Part shown: piece after piece, positions 17,519-24,684 of the stretch
Layout of the letters: each line of letters opens with the position of its first letter
How positions within the stretch are numbered: the stretch's first letter is position 1
Assembly: GCF_000337615.1 (NCBI RefSeq)
Contig: NZ_AOII01000081.1
Location: 564-54,090 of the forward strand
DNA length: 53,527 bases
Source: Natrinema pallidum DSM 3751
GTDB taxonomy: Archaea; Halobacteriota; Halobacteria; Halobacteriales; Natrialbaceae
Direction: 5' to 3'
The notes under the pieces: model-generated
What the model was told of the DNA's origin: nothing
The model's database searches: none
The model's input: the letters and a program-made list of their open reading frames with translations, nothing else
Made by a program: the position numbers and the translations under genes

Positions 17519-17541
17519 GAAACGCGTTCCGAACGCGTTTC
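17519..17541. promoter_or_regulatory. Perfect 23-base palindrome in a divergent promoter
   Basis: GAAACGCGTT, CCG, AACGCGTTTC: two perfect 10-base arms around a 3-base centre. The same stretch (17495-17580) carries several further copies of the half-motif GTTTCA/TGAAAC and a GTTGGAAACGG/CGTTCCAAACGG pair. It lies between the divergent genes starting at 17387 (minus) and 17625 (plus). A dimeric regulator site is likely. The membrane-bound winged-helix protein at 18392-18937 is a candidate ligand, by position only. Confidence 0.6.
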
Positions 17542-17624
17542 ACGCGTGTTTCAGCTCCGTTTCAGTCGTTCCAAACGGTCTCGAACCGGAGTTTTCATAG
17601 TTCGGTACACGTGTCACCGGGACG

Positions 17625-18290
17625 ATGGTCGCCGCCGATCCGGCTCGAGTCGTCCTGGTCTCGTCCCTGCTCGTCCTCGGACTCAGCGTCGCCGCGTTCG
17701 CGAACGTCGCCGGCGTCACGTCGGCGATGACGACCGATACCGCCGGGACGTTCGCGGTCGACGACGGAGCGCTGACGTTTGCGCGGGGCGACGGGACGGA
17801 GACGACGATCGTGACCGACGTCCGTGACCTCGAGCGCATCGAGATCACCGACGGGAACGGCGGGGTTTCCGTGACGACGGAGCCCCGTGACACCCCGACG
17901 TTGAGCGAGCACCACCGGCGACTCGCGAAGCGAACCGTCCTCTCGAACGAGACGATCGCCGACCGCTTGGAAACGACCGGCGGAGCGACTCTCACCGTAC
18001 TGCCGATTCGGGTGGGCGAACGCCCCCGTGATCGGACGACGGTGGCCGCGATCGCTCCCGAACGGGATCGACGAGCGCGAGCGGACGGCGTCGGTGACCC
18101 CGTGTTCGAGACGCGGTCGAACGGCTCGAACGGAGCGATCATGGTCGCTCGGAACGCGTCGGCGATCCGTGACGATCTCGCGCTCGTGATCGTCGAGCCC
18201 GTCGGCACGAACGCGGCGTATCGGACCGTGATCGATCTCGAATCGGAGTCCGTCGACCGCATGCTCCGGTTGGAGGTCGTCGCGGAATGA
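17625..18290 (+). CDS. Exported or membrane-anchored protein of unknown function
   Basis: 221 residues. It starts with a hydrophobic helix (VVLVSSLLVLGLSVAAFANVAG, about 9-30) acting as signal or anchor, followed by an acidic soluble part with no Cys. The sequence LVIVEPVGTNAAYRTVIDLESESVDR near the end resembles the LPYAFVMVDLDAETV repeats of the divergent neighbour. I recognise no named family. A TTTTCATAG stretch at about 17592-17600 is a plausible TATA box, 25-30 bases before the ATG, close to the palindrome at 17519-17541. The next gene, a membrane-bound winged-helix protein, follows after 101 bases and may belong to the same unit. Confidence 0.7.
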   Translation: MVAADPARVVLVSSLLVLGLSVAAFANVAGVTSAMTTDTAGTFAVDDGALTFARGDGTETTIVTDVRDLERIEITDGNGGVSVTTEPRDTPTLSEHHRRLAKRTVLSNETIADRLETTGGATLTVLPIRVGERPRDRTTVAAIAPERDRRARADGVGDPVFETRSNGSNGAIMVARNASAIRDDLALVIVEPVGTNAAYRTVIDLESESVDRMLRLEVVAE

Positions 18291-18391
18291 GACGCCTCGA
18301 GACGCGTCCGAAGCGAACGCGCACCGTCCCCGGGCGGGCCGCGCGACGACAAACCGATGATACTTAGATGCAGACACCTCGTCGTTGATCC

Positions 18392-18937
18392 ATGTTCCCC
18401 CGAGCCCTCCGCGATACGCGACTCATCACGGCGACCGTCCTCGTCGCGTCGACGGTCGCCCTCGTCGGACAGCTACTGAACCCGCCACAGCTCGTGGTCG
18501 CTGCGAGCGGCCCCGGTGCCGACGTGACCACGGTCGGCAGCTACTTCACGTATCGGGAAGTTGGCATCGTCGCCGTGGCCGCGTGTCTCCTCGGCGCGAG
18601 CGGGACGGCCCTGCTACTGGACGGCCGATCCGACTCGAGGACCGATCCGGATCGGCCGCGGGTCGCGACCGACGGGAGTTCGGACGGCCGGGGAAGCGAC
18701 GAACTCCTCGAGACACGGCGACGGGAGTGGGAGGAGCACGCCGACGAGTTGGGGGCCACGGAACGCGTCGTCTACGAGGCGGTCCTCGACGCCGACGGCG
18801 TCCGACCGCAACGGGAGATCGTCGACGAGACCGACCTCTCGAAGGCGACCGTAAGTAGGACCCTCGATAGCCTCGAGAGCAAGGCCCTCGTCGAACGGAA
18901 GCGACGCGGAACCGGGAACGTCGTCATGCTCCTGTGA
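18392..18937 (+). CDS. Membrane-anchored winged-helix regulator
   Basis: 181 residues from MFPRALRDTR. Two hydrophobic helices (about 13-32 and 52-72) enclose a short outside loop. A charged linker leads to a C-terminal winged-helix domain of about 65 residues (LGATERVVYEAVLDADGVRPQREIVDETDLSKATVSRTLDSLESKALVERKRRG). That arrangement matches the haloarchaeal helix-turn-helix proteins related to MarR/IclR (DUF7343-like) that sit in the membrane. It may sense an envelope signal and control the divergent cluster upstream. An ATACTTAG sequence about 30 bases before the ATG fits a leaderless promoter. Regulation of the cluster is inferred from position. Confidence 0.82.
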   Translation: MFPRALRDTRLITATVLVASTVALVGQLLNPPQLVVAASGPGADVTTVGSYFTYREVGIVAVAACLLGASGTALLLDGRSDSRTDPDRPRVATDGSSDGRGSDELLETRRREWEEHADELGATERVVYEAVLDADGVRPQREIVDETDLSKATVSRTLDSLESKALVERKRRGTGNVVMLL

Positions 18938-18971
18938 GCGACGCGAAGCGACCGACTGTTGCCGAAGTGAT

Positions 18972-18979
18972 GTTTTTAA
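18972..18979 (+). promoter_or_regulatory. TATA box of pspA
   Basis: GTTTTTAA at 18972-18979 lies about 28 bases before the ATG at 19005, so the transcript is predicted to be leaderless. Confidence 0.55.
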
Positions 18980-19004
18980 GGCCGGGGAACGATACGTAGC
19001 GAGT

Positions 19005-19841
19005 ATGGGCATCCTCTCTCGGGCCTCCTACGTTATCCGATCGAAGCTCAACTCGGTGCTCAACCGGGCCGAGGATCCGACCGAAACGCTGGACTACTCC
19101 TACGAGCAGATGCGCGACCAACTCCAGCAGGTCAAGCGGGGTATCGCCGATCTCACGACGCAGAAAAAACGCCTCGAGATGCAGAAACGCCGGCTCGAGG
19201 AGAACGTCGAGAAACACAACGATCAGGCACGAACTGCCGTCCAACAGGACCGCGAGGATCTGGCGCGACGCGCCTTGGAGAAGAAGAAGACGAAGATGAA
19301 CCAGATCGAGGACCTCGAGCGCCAGATTTCGGACCTCCAGAACCAGCAAGACCGGCTGATCGAACAGAAGAACGAACTCCAGAGCCGGATCGAGGAGTTC
19401 CGGACGAAAAAGGAGACGATGAAAGCCCGCCACGAGGCGGCGAAGGCCAGTTCAACCGTCTCGGAGGCGATGACGGCGACCGGCGAGGAGTTCGAGGATG
19501 TCGGCCGCGCCATCGAGCGCGCCGAGGAACAGACCGAGGACATGGAGGCTCGCGCCGCCGCCATGGACGAACTCCACGAGTCCGGCGCGTTCGACGACGT
19601 GCTCTCGGACAAGGACAACATCGATCGCGAACTCGAGCAGCTATCGACCGACAGCGGCGTCGAGGCCGAACTCGAGACGCTCAAGTCCGACGTCGGGGCC
19701 GACACGGAGGCGGCGTCCGGCGGGGATGCCGAGGCCGACGCGGCGGCCGAGGTCGACGAGGACGAACTCACCGACCTCGAGAACGGGGAGCAGGACGAAG
19801 TCGAAGCCGAACTGGCGGAGCTCCAGGACGAAGAGAACTAA
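19005..19841 (+). CDS. pspA: PspA/IM30 family membrane-stress protein
   Basis: 278 residues. It begins with the family N-terminus MGILSRASYVIRSKLNSVLNRAEDP, an amphipathic membrane-contacting helix. A long charged coiled coil follows (about 30-160; repeated K/R/E/Q with no Pro) and then further helices with AEEQTEDMEARAAAMDEL. The last 60 residues are acidic and low-complexity, a common haloarchaeal extension. PspA/Vipp1 proteins are ESCRT-III-like and assemble on damaged membranes. No pspB, pspC or PspF partner is nearby, and a small winged-helix gene follows after 147 bases. Confidence 0.92.
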   Translation: MGILSRASYVIRSKLNSVLNRAEDPTETLDYSYEQMRDQLQQVKRGIADLTTQKKRLEMQKRRLEENVEKHNDQARTAVQQDREDLARRALEKKKTKMNQIEDLERQISDLQNQQDRLIEQKNELQSRIEEFRTKKETMKARHEAAKASSTVSEAMTATGEEFEDVGRAIERAEEQTEDMEARAAAMDELHESGAFDDVLSDKDNIDRELEQLSTDSGVEAELETLKSDVGADTEAASGGDAEADAAAEVDEDELTDLENGEQDEVEAELAELQDEEN

Positions 19842-19988
19842 CTCGGGGCGGCCGAATTACTATCACACGAAAGTCACTTCGATCGCGGTCTGAGGCCCGT
19901 GTACTGATGCGGTGGACGCGAACCGATCGGCGGTGAGCGATCGAATGGAGGAGAAACGGTTACCACCATTCATGATGAAGTATCCGGT

Positions 19989-20336
19989 ATGAGTGACGAG
20001 TCACCGGTCGAATCCATCCCGCTGACCGCCCAGGTCGTCCTGCTCGGTGTCGCCGAACTCACCCACGAGGACGAGACGCCGGTCCAGACCCACGACCTCC
20101 GCCGGCACTGCCAGCAGCAACTGCCCGCGGTCGACACGGAGGTCGTCGGAACGATCACCGAAGCCGATGTCATTCGCTCGCTCTACCGACTCGAGGACGA
20201 GGACTTCGTCGAGGAGGTCGATCCGGCCGAGACGTCACCGACCGGCAAGGGACGGCCAGCGTACACGCTCGCCGTGAGCGTCGAGACCGTCTACGACGGG
20301 GTCGCGGACGAACTCCGCGACGAGGCGGCCGGTTGA
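19989..20336 (+). CDS. Small winged-helix protein
   Basis: 115 residues, acidic, no membrane segment. The order is a helix (LTAQVVLLGVAELTHED), a turn, a second helix (THDLRRHCQQQL), a recognition-like helix (TEADVIRSLYRLEDEDFVEEV) and a wing with GKGRPAYTLAVS. This matches winged-helix proteins, probably a haloarchaeal branch related to PadR/ArsR. It follows pspA on the same strand by 147 bases. A role in controlling pspA is conceivable but only by position. The start is the first ATG of the open frame, preceded by an AT-richer stretch. Confidence 0.75.
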   Translation: MSDESPVESIPLTAQVVLLGVAELTHEDETPVQTHDLRRHCQQQLPAVDTEVVGTITEADVIRSLYRLEDEDFVEEVDPAETSPTGKGRPAYTLAVSVETVYDGVADELRDEAAG

Positions 20337-20396
20337 CCGGATCGGTCCGGTCGCCGCTCACGCTGGCCGCAGTCCCACGGTCGACGCTCGCACCGA

Positions 20397-20897
20397 TCAC
20401 GATGGGGTTCCCAGAACGGTGATATCGTAGCTGGCGACGTTCGACGGCGACTCGAGGACGATGACCTGAAACGCCCACGCCGAGTCCCCGTCGAGGTCGC
20501 CGGTGCTGGCGAAGTAGCGCCCGAGGAGGGTGCCGCCGTCGTCGTAGACGCGCGTTCGTACTTCGACGACTTGGATTCGATCGGCTCCCGTATTTGCGAC
20601 CGTTCCCTGGATCGTCGAGCCCAGATAGCCGTCCTCCACGACGAACTCGTGGGTCCGTAGCTCGAGGGGATCGAGCGGCGTCACCGAGTTGGTCGGCTGT
20701 TGCTGTGCGAGCGCTGCCGCCGTGGACATCTGGGTCGCGTTCCTGCTGGTGGCGTTGCCGACGGTGACGCGTCCCTCTTCGTAGGTCGGCTGGCCGCCGA
20801 GTCCGTCGCCGCCGAGACAGCCGGCGGCCGTGGCCACGAGTCCGGTCCCGAGCGATGCGAGTAGCCGCCGTCGGCCCGTCGGGTCCGATCGGGTCAT
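20397..20897 (-). CDS. Tat lipoprotein with FxLYD-like domain
   Basis: 166 residues. The start has a twin-arginine signal (GRRRLLASLGTGLVA) and a lipobox AAGC, with the lipid-modified Cys near residue 27. After a low-complexity stretch (about 30-70), a beta-sandwich domain fills about 75-166: EFVVEDGYLGSTIQGTVANTGADRIQVVEVRTRVYDDGGTLLG matches the FxLYD family of extracellular domains. Exported lipoproteins of this type are frequent in haloarchaea and have no known enzymatic role. It is divergent from the membrane protein at 21114 across 216 bases. Confidence 0.82.
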   Translation of the reverse strand: MTRSDPTGRRRLLASLGTGLVATAAGCLGGDGLGGQPTYEEGRVTVGNATSRNATQMSTAAALAQQQPTNSVTPLDPLELRTHEFVVEDGYLGSTIQGTVANTGADRIQVVEVRTRVYDDGGTLLGRYFASTGDLDGDSAWAFQVIVLESPSNVASYDITVLGTPS

Positions 20898-21113
20898 CGA
20901 CGGCGAACGGGTGGCCGGACATCGGTTCCCTCACTACTCATGTCCCGAATGACACCGCCGATACATTTCAGTGTGGGCCTTGAAACGGCCGTTCGCCGCC
21001 GACGGGTCGCTCGAGCCGGTTGGTCGGTGAGGGCGGCGTCGATCCGGTGCGTCCCGCTGGGAACGGTGTATGCAACGCAGGCCCTTATTGCTGGGTCGGT
21101 GGACGGTACCGCC

Positions 21114-22163
21114 ATGGGTTCCGCCGAGACCGACGAGACGCTCGAGTCCTACGGGGCCGACGTTGGGAGGCAGACAGGGCCGTTGACGCGGTTCCACGAG
21201 TGGTTCCTGATCCGGGGCAACCGGTTGGCCGTCACGGCGTTGCTTTTGGTTGTCATCCTCGCGCTGCTCGTCGGCCTCTACGAACTCGGCGTCGTCAACT
21301 TCGTCAATCCGAGCCCCGTCACGCGCGTCGCGAGCGGCATGATCGCGGGCACGTTCTCGCTCGTGACGCTGGTCGTCTCGGTCAACCAACTCATCCTCTC
21401 CCAGGAGTTCAGTGCGGCGGGGAAAGCACGCGACCGATTCGAAAGCGTCGTGGCGTTTCGTGAAGCCGTGGCGGACGAGGCCGCCGTTCCCGCGACACCG
21501 ACCGCGCCCACGAGGGTGCTCGAACTGATCGTCGAATCGATCCGGCACGACGCCGTCGAACTCGCGGCTATCGTCGCCGATCACGACGACGACGTTCGCG
21601 AGACGGTCGTCAGGTACACCAACGTCGTCCAGGAGCGGGCCGACCGGGTCGACGAGACGCTCGAGCGGTCGGCGTTCGGGACGTTCGCGGCCGTGTCGGC
21701 GGCGATCAACTACGACGAGGCCTGGCAGCTGTACGTCGCGACCCATCTGCGTAACACCCACGACGAGTCGCTGTCGCCGGCTGCAACGGACCAGCTCGAC
21801 GAACTGATCGACTCCCTGAAACTGTTCGCCGTGGCCCGGGAGCAGTTCAAGACGACGTACCTACAGCGGGAACTCACCCGGTTCTCGCAGCTCACGATCT
21901 ACTGTGGGGTGCCGTCGATCCTGTCGGCGATCCTCGTCGGACTCCTCTACGCCGACATCACCGGCCCGAACGTCAGTACGGCCGCGCTCCCCTACGTCGT
22001 AAGCGCGTTGATCGTCGTTGTCCTCTTGCCGCTGGCGCTGCTCGTCTCCTACATCCTCCGGACCGCGACCGTCACGCGCCGCACCGCGTCGGTCGGCCCG
22101 ATGATCCCACAAAAAGACCCCGACAAAGGGCCGTTCGACGTGACCTACGGCGAGGATCGGTAG
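21114..22163 (+). CDS. Four-helix membrane protein of unknown function, paralog A
   Basis: 349 residues from MGSAETDETL; a longer frame (from 20940) overlaps the promoter zone and reads as non-coding. The pattern is two helices (about 40-62, 72-95) ending in the motif VNQLILSQE, then a charged alpha-helical region of about 180 residues with HFKT-like REQFKTTYLQRELTRFSQ, then two more helices (about 262-282, 293-318) and a short basic end. The next gene repeats this plan, so they are tandem paralogs. I recognise no named family. A channel or membrane scaffold is possible. A CCCTTATTGC stretch about 30 bases before the ATG is a weak TATA candidate. Confidence 0.75.
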   Translation: MGSAETDETLESYGADVGRQTGPLTRFHEWFLIRGNRLAVTALLLVVILALLVGLYELGVVNFVNPSPVTRVASGMIAGTFSLVTLVVSVNQLILSQEFSAAGKARDRFESVVAFREAVADEAAVPATPTAPTRVLELIVESIRHDAVELAAIVADHDDDVRETVVRYTNVVQERADRVDETLERSAFGTFAAVSAAINYDEAWQLYVATHLRNTHDESLSPAATDQLDELIDSLKLFAVAREQFKTTYLQRELTRFSQLTIYCGVPSILSAILVGLLYADITGPNVSTAALPYVVSALIVVVLLPLALLVSYILRTATVTRRTASVGPMIPQKDPDKGPFDVTYGEDR

Positions 22164-22215
22164 CCGCTCCCGGTCGGCGACCCTGCCGTTCGGTCGGCCC
22201 GCACTCCCGCGTGGG

Positions 22216-22223
22216 TATTTTAT
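22216..22223 (+). promoter_or_regulatory. TATA box of membrane paralog B
   Basis: TATTTTAT at about 22216-22223, about 30 bases before the ATG at 22253; predicted leaderless mRNA. The paralog therefore probably has its own promoter rather than relying on paralog A. Confidence 0.5.
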
Positions 22224-22252
22224 CCGTCGTTGTCATCCGTATTGCACACGCA

Positions 22253-23281
22253 ATGAGCGATTCGGACTCGAGCGGCGTGTTGAGTCAACGGACCGGCGTC
22301 GGCGGTCTGCGGCTGTGGGTGTTGCTCCGGATGGGGCGGTGGCTGTTTACGGCGGTCGTGTTGGTGGCCGTCTTCGCCGCGCTGGTCATTGCCAGTCGAT
22401 TCGGGTTGACGCCCCTGCGCGTCATCGTCGCCCGGCACAACGGTACGTTCTGGATTTTCTCGGCGTTCATCGGTGCGATCATCACGGGGACATCGATCGT
22501 CGTCACGATCAATCAACTGGTGCTGTCCCAGGAACTCGGGGCGGTCGGCGACCAGCGAGAGCGCATGCAGGCCGCCATGGAGTTTCGCGGCGATACCGAG
22601 ACCGTCCTCGACGACGAGGCGGTCATCCCGCCCGAACCCGCGGCCTTCCTCTACGAACTCGTCGACGGTATCGAACGGGAAGCGAACGCGTTCGAGTCGA
22701 CGGTGGCGGCCGATCACGGCGACGCGGTTCAGGCGACCGTCGCCGACTACGTGGACGATGTCACCGAAAACGCACGGGTAGTCAAGGCCGACCTCGAGAA
22801 CGCACAGTTCGGCTCGTTCGACGTGATCTGGAACGCGCTCAACTTCAACTACTCGCGGAAGATTCACGACGCACGGAAGATTCGCGCCGACTACGGCGAC
22901 GAACTGTCGGCCGAGGCCAACGACGAGATCGACGACGTGATCGAGGTGTTGACGTTCTTCGGTCCGGCTCGCGAACACTTCAAGACGCTGTATTTCCAGT
23001 GGGAGCTGATTAATCTCTCGCGGGCGCTGCTCTATATTTCCGTGCCCGCGCTGGCGGTGATGGGGGGCTTGATGATGTACATCGACGGCACCGCGCTCCC
23101 CGGGACGCTGCTGGGTATCGACAATCTCGTCTGGCTGACCAGCGTGGGGTTCGTCGTCGGCCTCGCGCCGTTCGTCGTCTTCATCGCCTTCATCCTTCGG
23201 ATCGCGACCGTCGCCAAACGGACCCTCGCGATGGGGCCGTTTATCCTCCGGGAGTCAGAACGCGACCAGGACCTGGGCTGA
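22253..23281 (+). CDS. Four-helix membrane protein of unknown function, paralog B
   Basis: 342 residues from MSDSDSSG. The layout equals that of the preceding gene: two helices (about 30-52, 65-88) ending in INQLVLSQE, a helical loop region with HFKTLYFQWELINLSRALLY near residue 245, two C-terminal helices, and a conserved end ILRIATVAKRTLAMGPFI (ILRTATVTRRTASVGPMI in paralog A). The N-Q-L-x-L-S-Q-E and R-x-A-T-V motifs are the most conserved points and likely matter for function. The 89-base gap holds a TATA box. No enzyme motif was found. Confidence 0.75.
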   Translation: MSDSDSSGVLSQRTGVGGLRLWVLLRMGRWLFTAVVLVAVFAALVIASRFGLTPLRVIVARHNGTFWIFSAFIGAIITGTSIVVTINQLVLSQELGAVGDQRERMQAAMEFRGDTETVLDDEAVIPPEPAAFLYELVDGIEREANAFESTVAADHGDAVQATVADYVDDVTENARVVKADLENAQFGSFDVIWNALNFNYSRKIHDARKIRADYGDELSAEANDEIDDVIEVLTFFGPAREHFKTLYFQWELINLSRALLYISVPALAVMGGLMMYIDGTALPGTLLGIDNLVWLTSVGFVVGLAPFVVFIAFILRIATVAKRTLAMGPFILRESERDQDLG

Positions 23282-23583
23282 GTCGGCTCCGCCGCCGGCC
23301 GCCGGTCGCTCCCGCGGTCGCTGGTTCGGCGGCAGTACGCTCCCGTCGGGCCGACAGACGAATCGCGACGGTCCCGGCTCGCTCGAGTGCGCGATCCGGG
23401 GCGGACTCGGGAAACTACATCCTGCTTTTCGGTGGCGCGAGTGTGACGGTGTCCCCGGTCGAAATGTATTCAGGGACGATGCGGCCGCCCGGCTACGTAT
23501 GGCTGCTGTCACCCAGTTAATCAAAAGAACCAGCCCAAGTGAATATGTTTGATATTTAAGTGGGTGAGGAGACATAAGGGTGC
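23282..23583. other. Intergenic region with a promoter at its right end
   Basis: 302 bases. The left part is GC-rich with no gene that I can support on either strand. GC content drops sharply after about 23505, where GATATTTAAG (23551-23560) forms a good TATA box for the next gene. Confidence 0.5.
23551..23560 (+). promoter_or_regulatory. TATA box of the 23584 regulator gene
   Basis: GATATTTAAG centred about 28 bases before the ATG at 23584. This predicts a leaderless transcript starting within a few bases of the ATG. Confidence 0.6.
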
Positions 23584-23898
23584 ATGTCCAGTGTAGATAG
23601 ATTTTTCCAATCAATTGTGAACGTCCATCGGCGTCGATTGTTGATTCACATGTTATCTCACAACCCGGAGGATGAATCAAAACTCTACACTGGCGATATT
23701 GAGACGACCGATATGGAGGAGGCAAGGTTGCTCACCGAGATGAAACATACGCATCTGCCGCTGTTAGAGGACTACGGGTTCATCGACTGGGATCGGGACA
23801 CCCACGAGGTAACGAAGGGGCCGAACTTCGACGACATCAGACCGTTCTTGGAGATGATCGTGGCTCATCAGGACGAACTCCCGGATGACTGGTTGTAG
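23584..23898 (+). CDS. Single-domain DUF7344 winged-helix protein
   Basis: 104 residues. One DUF7344 winged helix: helix FFQSIVNVHRRRLLIHMLSH, later EARLLTEMKHTHLPLLEDYGFIDWDRDTHEV with the family mark HLPLLEDYGFIDWD, and a short C-terminal helix. Base composition is lower in GC than that of its neighbours, especially in the first 150 bases, which may mark recent acquisition. It is a likely transcription regulator. The 3' side is a candidate structured RNA on the same strand. Its targets are unknown. Confidence 0.8.
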   Translation: MSSVDRFFQSIVNVHRRRLLIHMLSHNPEDESKLYTGDIETTDMEEARLLTEMKHTHLPLLEDYGFIDWDRDTHEVTKGPNFDDIRPFLEMIVAHQDELPDDWL

Positions 23899-23981
23899 TA
23901 CTGGAATCGGCCCGTGTAGTGAGGGCTGAAGTGGGGTGCTGATCTCGGCGGAGACGACTCGCTTTCACGGAAGTAACAGTA

Positions 23982-23989
23982 GATATAAG
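23982..23989 (+). promoter_or_regulatory. TATA box of the candidate structured RNA
   Basis: GATATAAG at 23982-23989. Transcription about 25-27 bases downstream would begin at about 24010-24013, exactly where the paired RNA structure begins. Confidence 0.5.
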
Positions 23990-24009
23990 TTAGTATAGGA
24001 CAACGATTC

Positions 24010-24120
24010 GGACGGAAGCGGGTCTCCAGAAGCAGGGGACGTATCGAAACGTCCCGGGTGCTGGAACCACCCGAGACTTCGCTTCCAAACCCCGGCGAGG
24101 GGATTGCAAGCATGATTGCG
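24010..24120 (+). ncRNA. Candidate structured RNA with a three-way junction
   Basis: The closing stem pairs 24014-24020 (GGAAGCG) with 24080-24086 (CGCTTCC) and continues as 24022-24026 (GTCTC) with 24073-24077 (GAGAC). Inside it are hairpin A (24036-24042 GGGACGT with 24049-24055 ACGTCCC) and hairpin B (24056-24060 GGGTG with 24068-24072 CACCC, 7-base loop). These stack with no unpaired bases between A, B and the closing stem. A further CCCC/GGGG hairpin lies at 24090-24102 and a small GCAA/TTGC stem at 24106-24119. A TATA box places the 5' end at the first paired base. It does not fit tRNA, SRP or RNase P RNA as I know them. It could be a free RNA or the leader of the small protein at 24215. 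Confidence 0.5.
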
Positions 24121-24214
24121 TACATTCTACCGGGATATAAACATCCCGCACGACAGCCGAATCGCCCGACGCGAGTAGCCTCGCTGCTGTCATGGCGTGC
24201 GAGTGGTGGGTGCG

Positions 24215-24382
24215 ATGGGTAGCGACGGGGCGGCGAGTGACGACGCCGCGTCGTCGGCACCGCCCGACTGTCCGCGCTGTGGTCGGCGGATCGCGTTCCT
24301 CACCGTCTCCGGCCCGATGACGGCGTCGGTCAGTCCCTGTGGCTGTTCGGTGCCGCCCGCGCTCGTCCACCGCGAGGATTAG
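24215..24382 (+). CDS. Small CPxCG zinc-finger protein
   Basis: 55 residues from MGSDGAASDD. After an acidic Ala/Ser start come Cys19 and Cys22 in CPRCG and Cys42 and Cys44 in PCGCS. This is the mark of the very small CPxCG-related proteins common in haloarchaea, some of which bind zinc and act in regulation or stress. The segment RRIAFLTVSGPMTASVSPCG is well formed and argues for a real gene despite its size. An ATATAAAC at 24136-24141, inside a CGGGAT/ATCCCG hairpin, may be its TATA box; otherwise it could be read from the RNA promoter at 23982. Confidence 0.7.
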   Translation: MGSDGAASDDAASSAPPDCPRCGRRIAFLTVSGPMTASVSPCGCSVPPALVHRED

Positions 24383-24684
24383 CCCGGGGCTCGCCGCGAG
24401 TCCCGTCGGGTAGCCGACCGGTCGGTCCCGCCGTTCGAAATCACCACCACCACCCAACCGACATCGGTCGCCGGGCGGTCGGTCCGGAAGCGGGCCTCGT
24501 GTCGGGTCCGAGGCGTCGACTCAGTCGAACCGTCGGCGCGTAGTTTTCCGTGGCGAGGTTCTGCGGCGGATCGACAGCGCCTGCTCGGTGCGATCGGCCG
24601 CTTTCGTGTGGTGTCGGCGCCGCCCACACCGTCCCATCGCGCGGCTGTCAGCGCGCCGCGCGAACCGCGGTCGTGGCGCGGCCG
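24383..24684. other. Intergenic region between convergent genes
   Basis: 302 GC-rich bases between the stops of two convergent genes. Open frames exist on both strands but have no protein-like composition, and no RNA or repeat was recognised. Confidence 0.5.

Noticed and set aside
17388..17543. 52-codon N-terminal extension of the 15867 gene
   Set aside because: It covers the perfect palindrome and the divergent promoter. The proper start MKRDYKYAM is followed directly by the membrane anchor.
24014..24086. A degenerate tRNA of 73 bases
   Set aside because: The length, the 7-bp end stem and a 5-bp stem with a 7-base loop resemble a tRNA, but seven bases separate the last arm from the acceptor, the T-loop sequence is absent on both strands, and the arm order does not fit. 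It is kept as an unclassified structured RNA.
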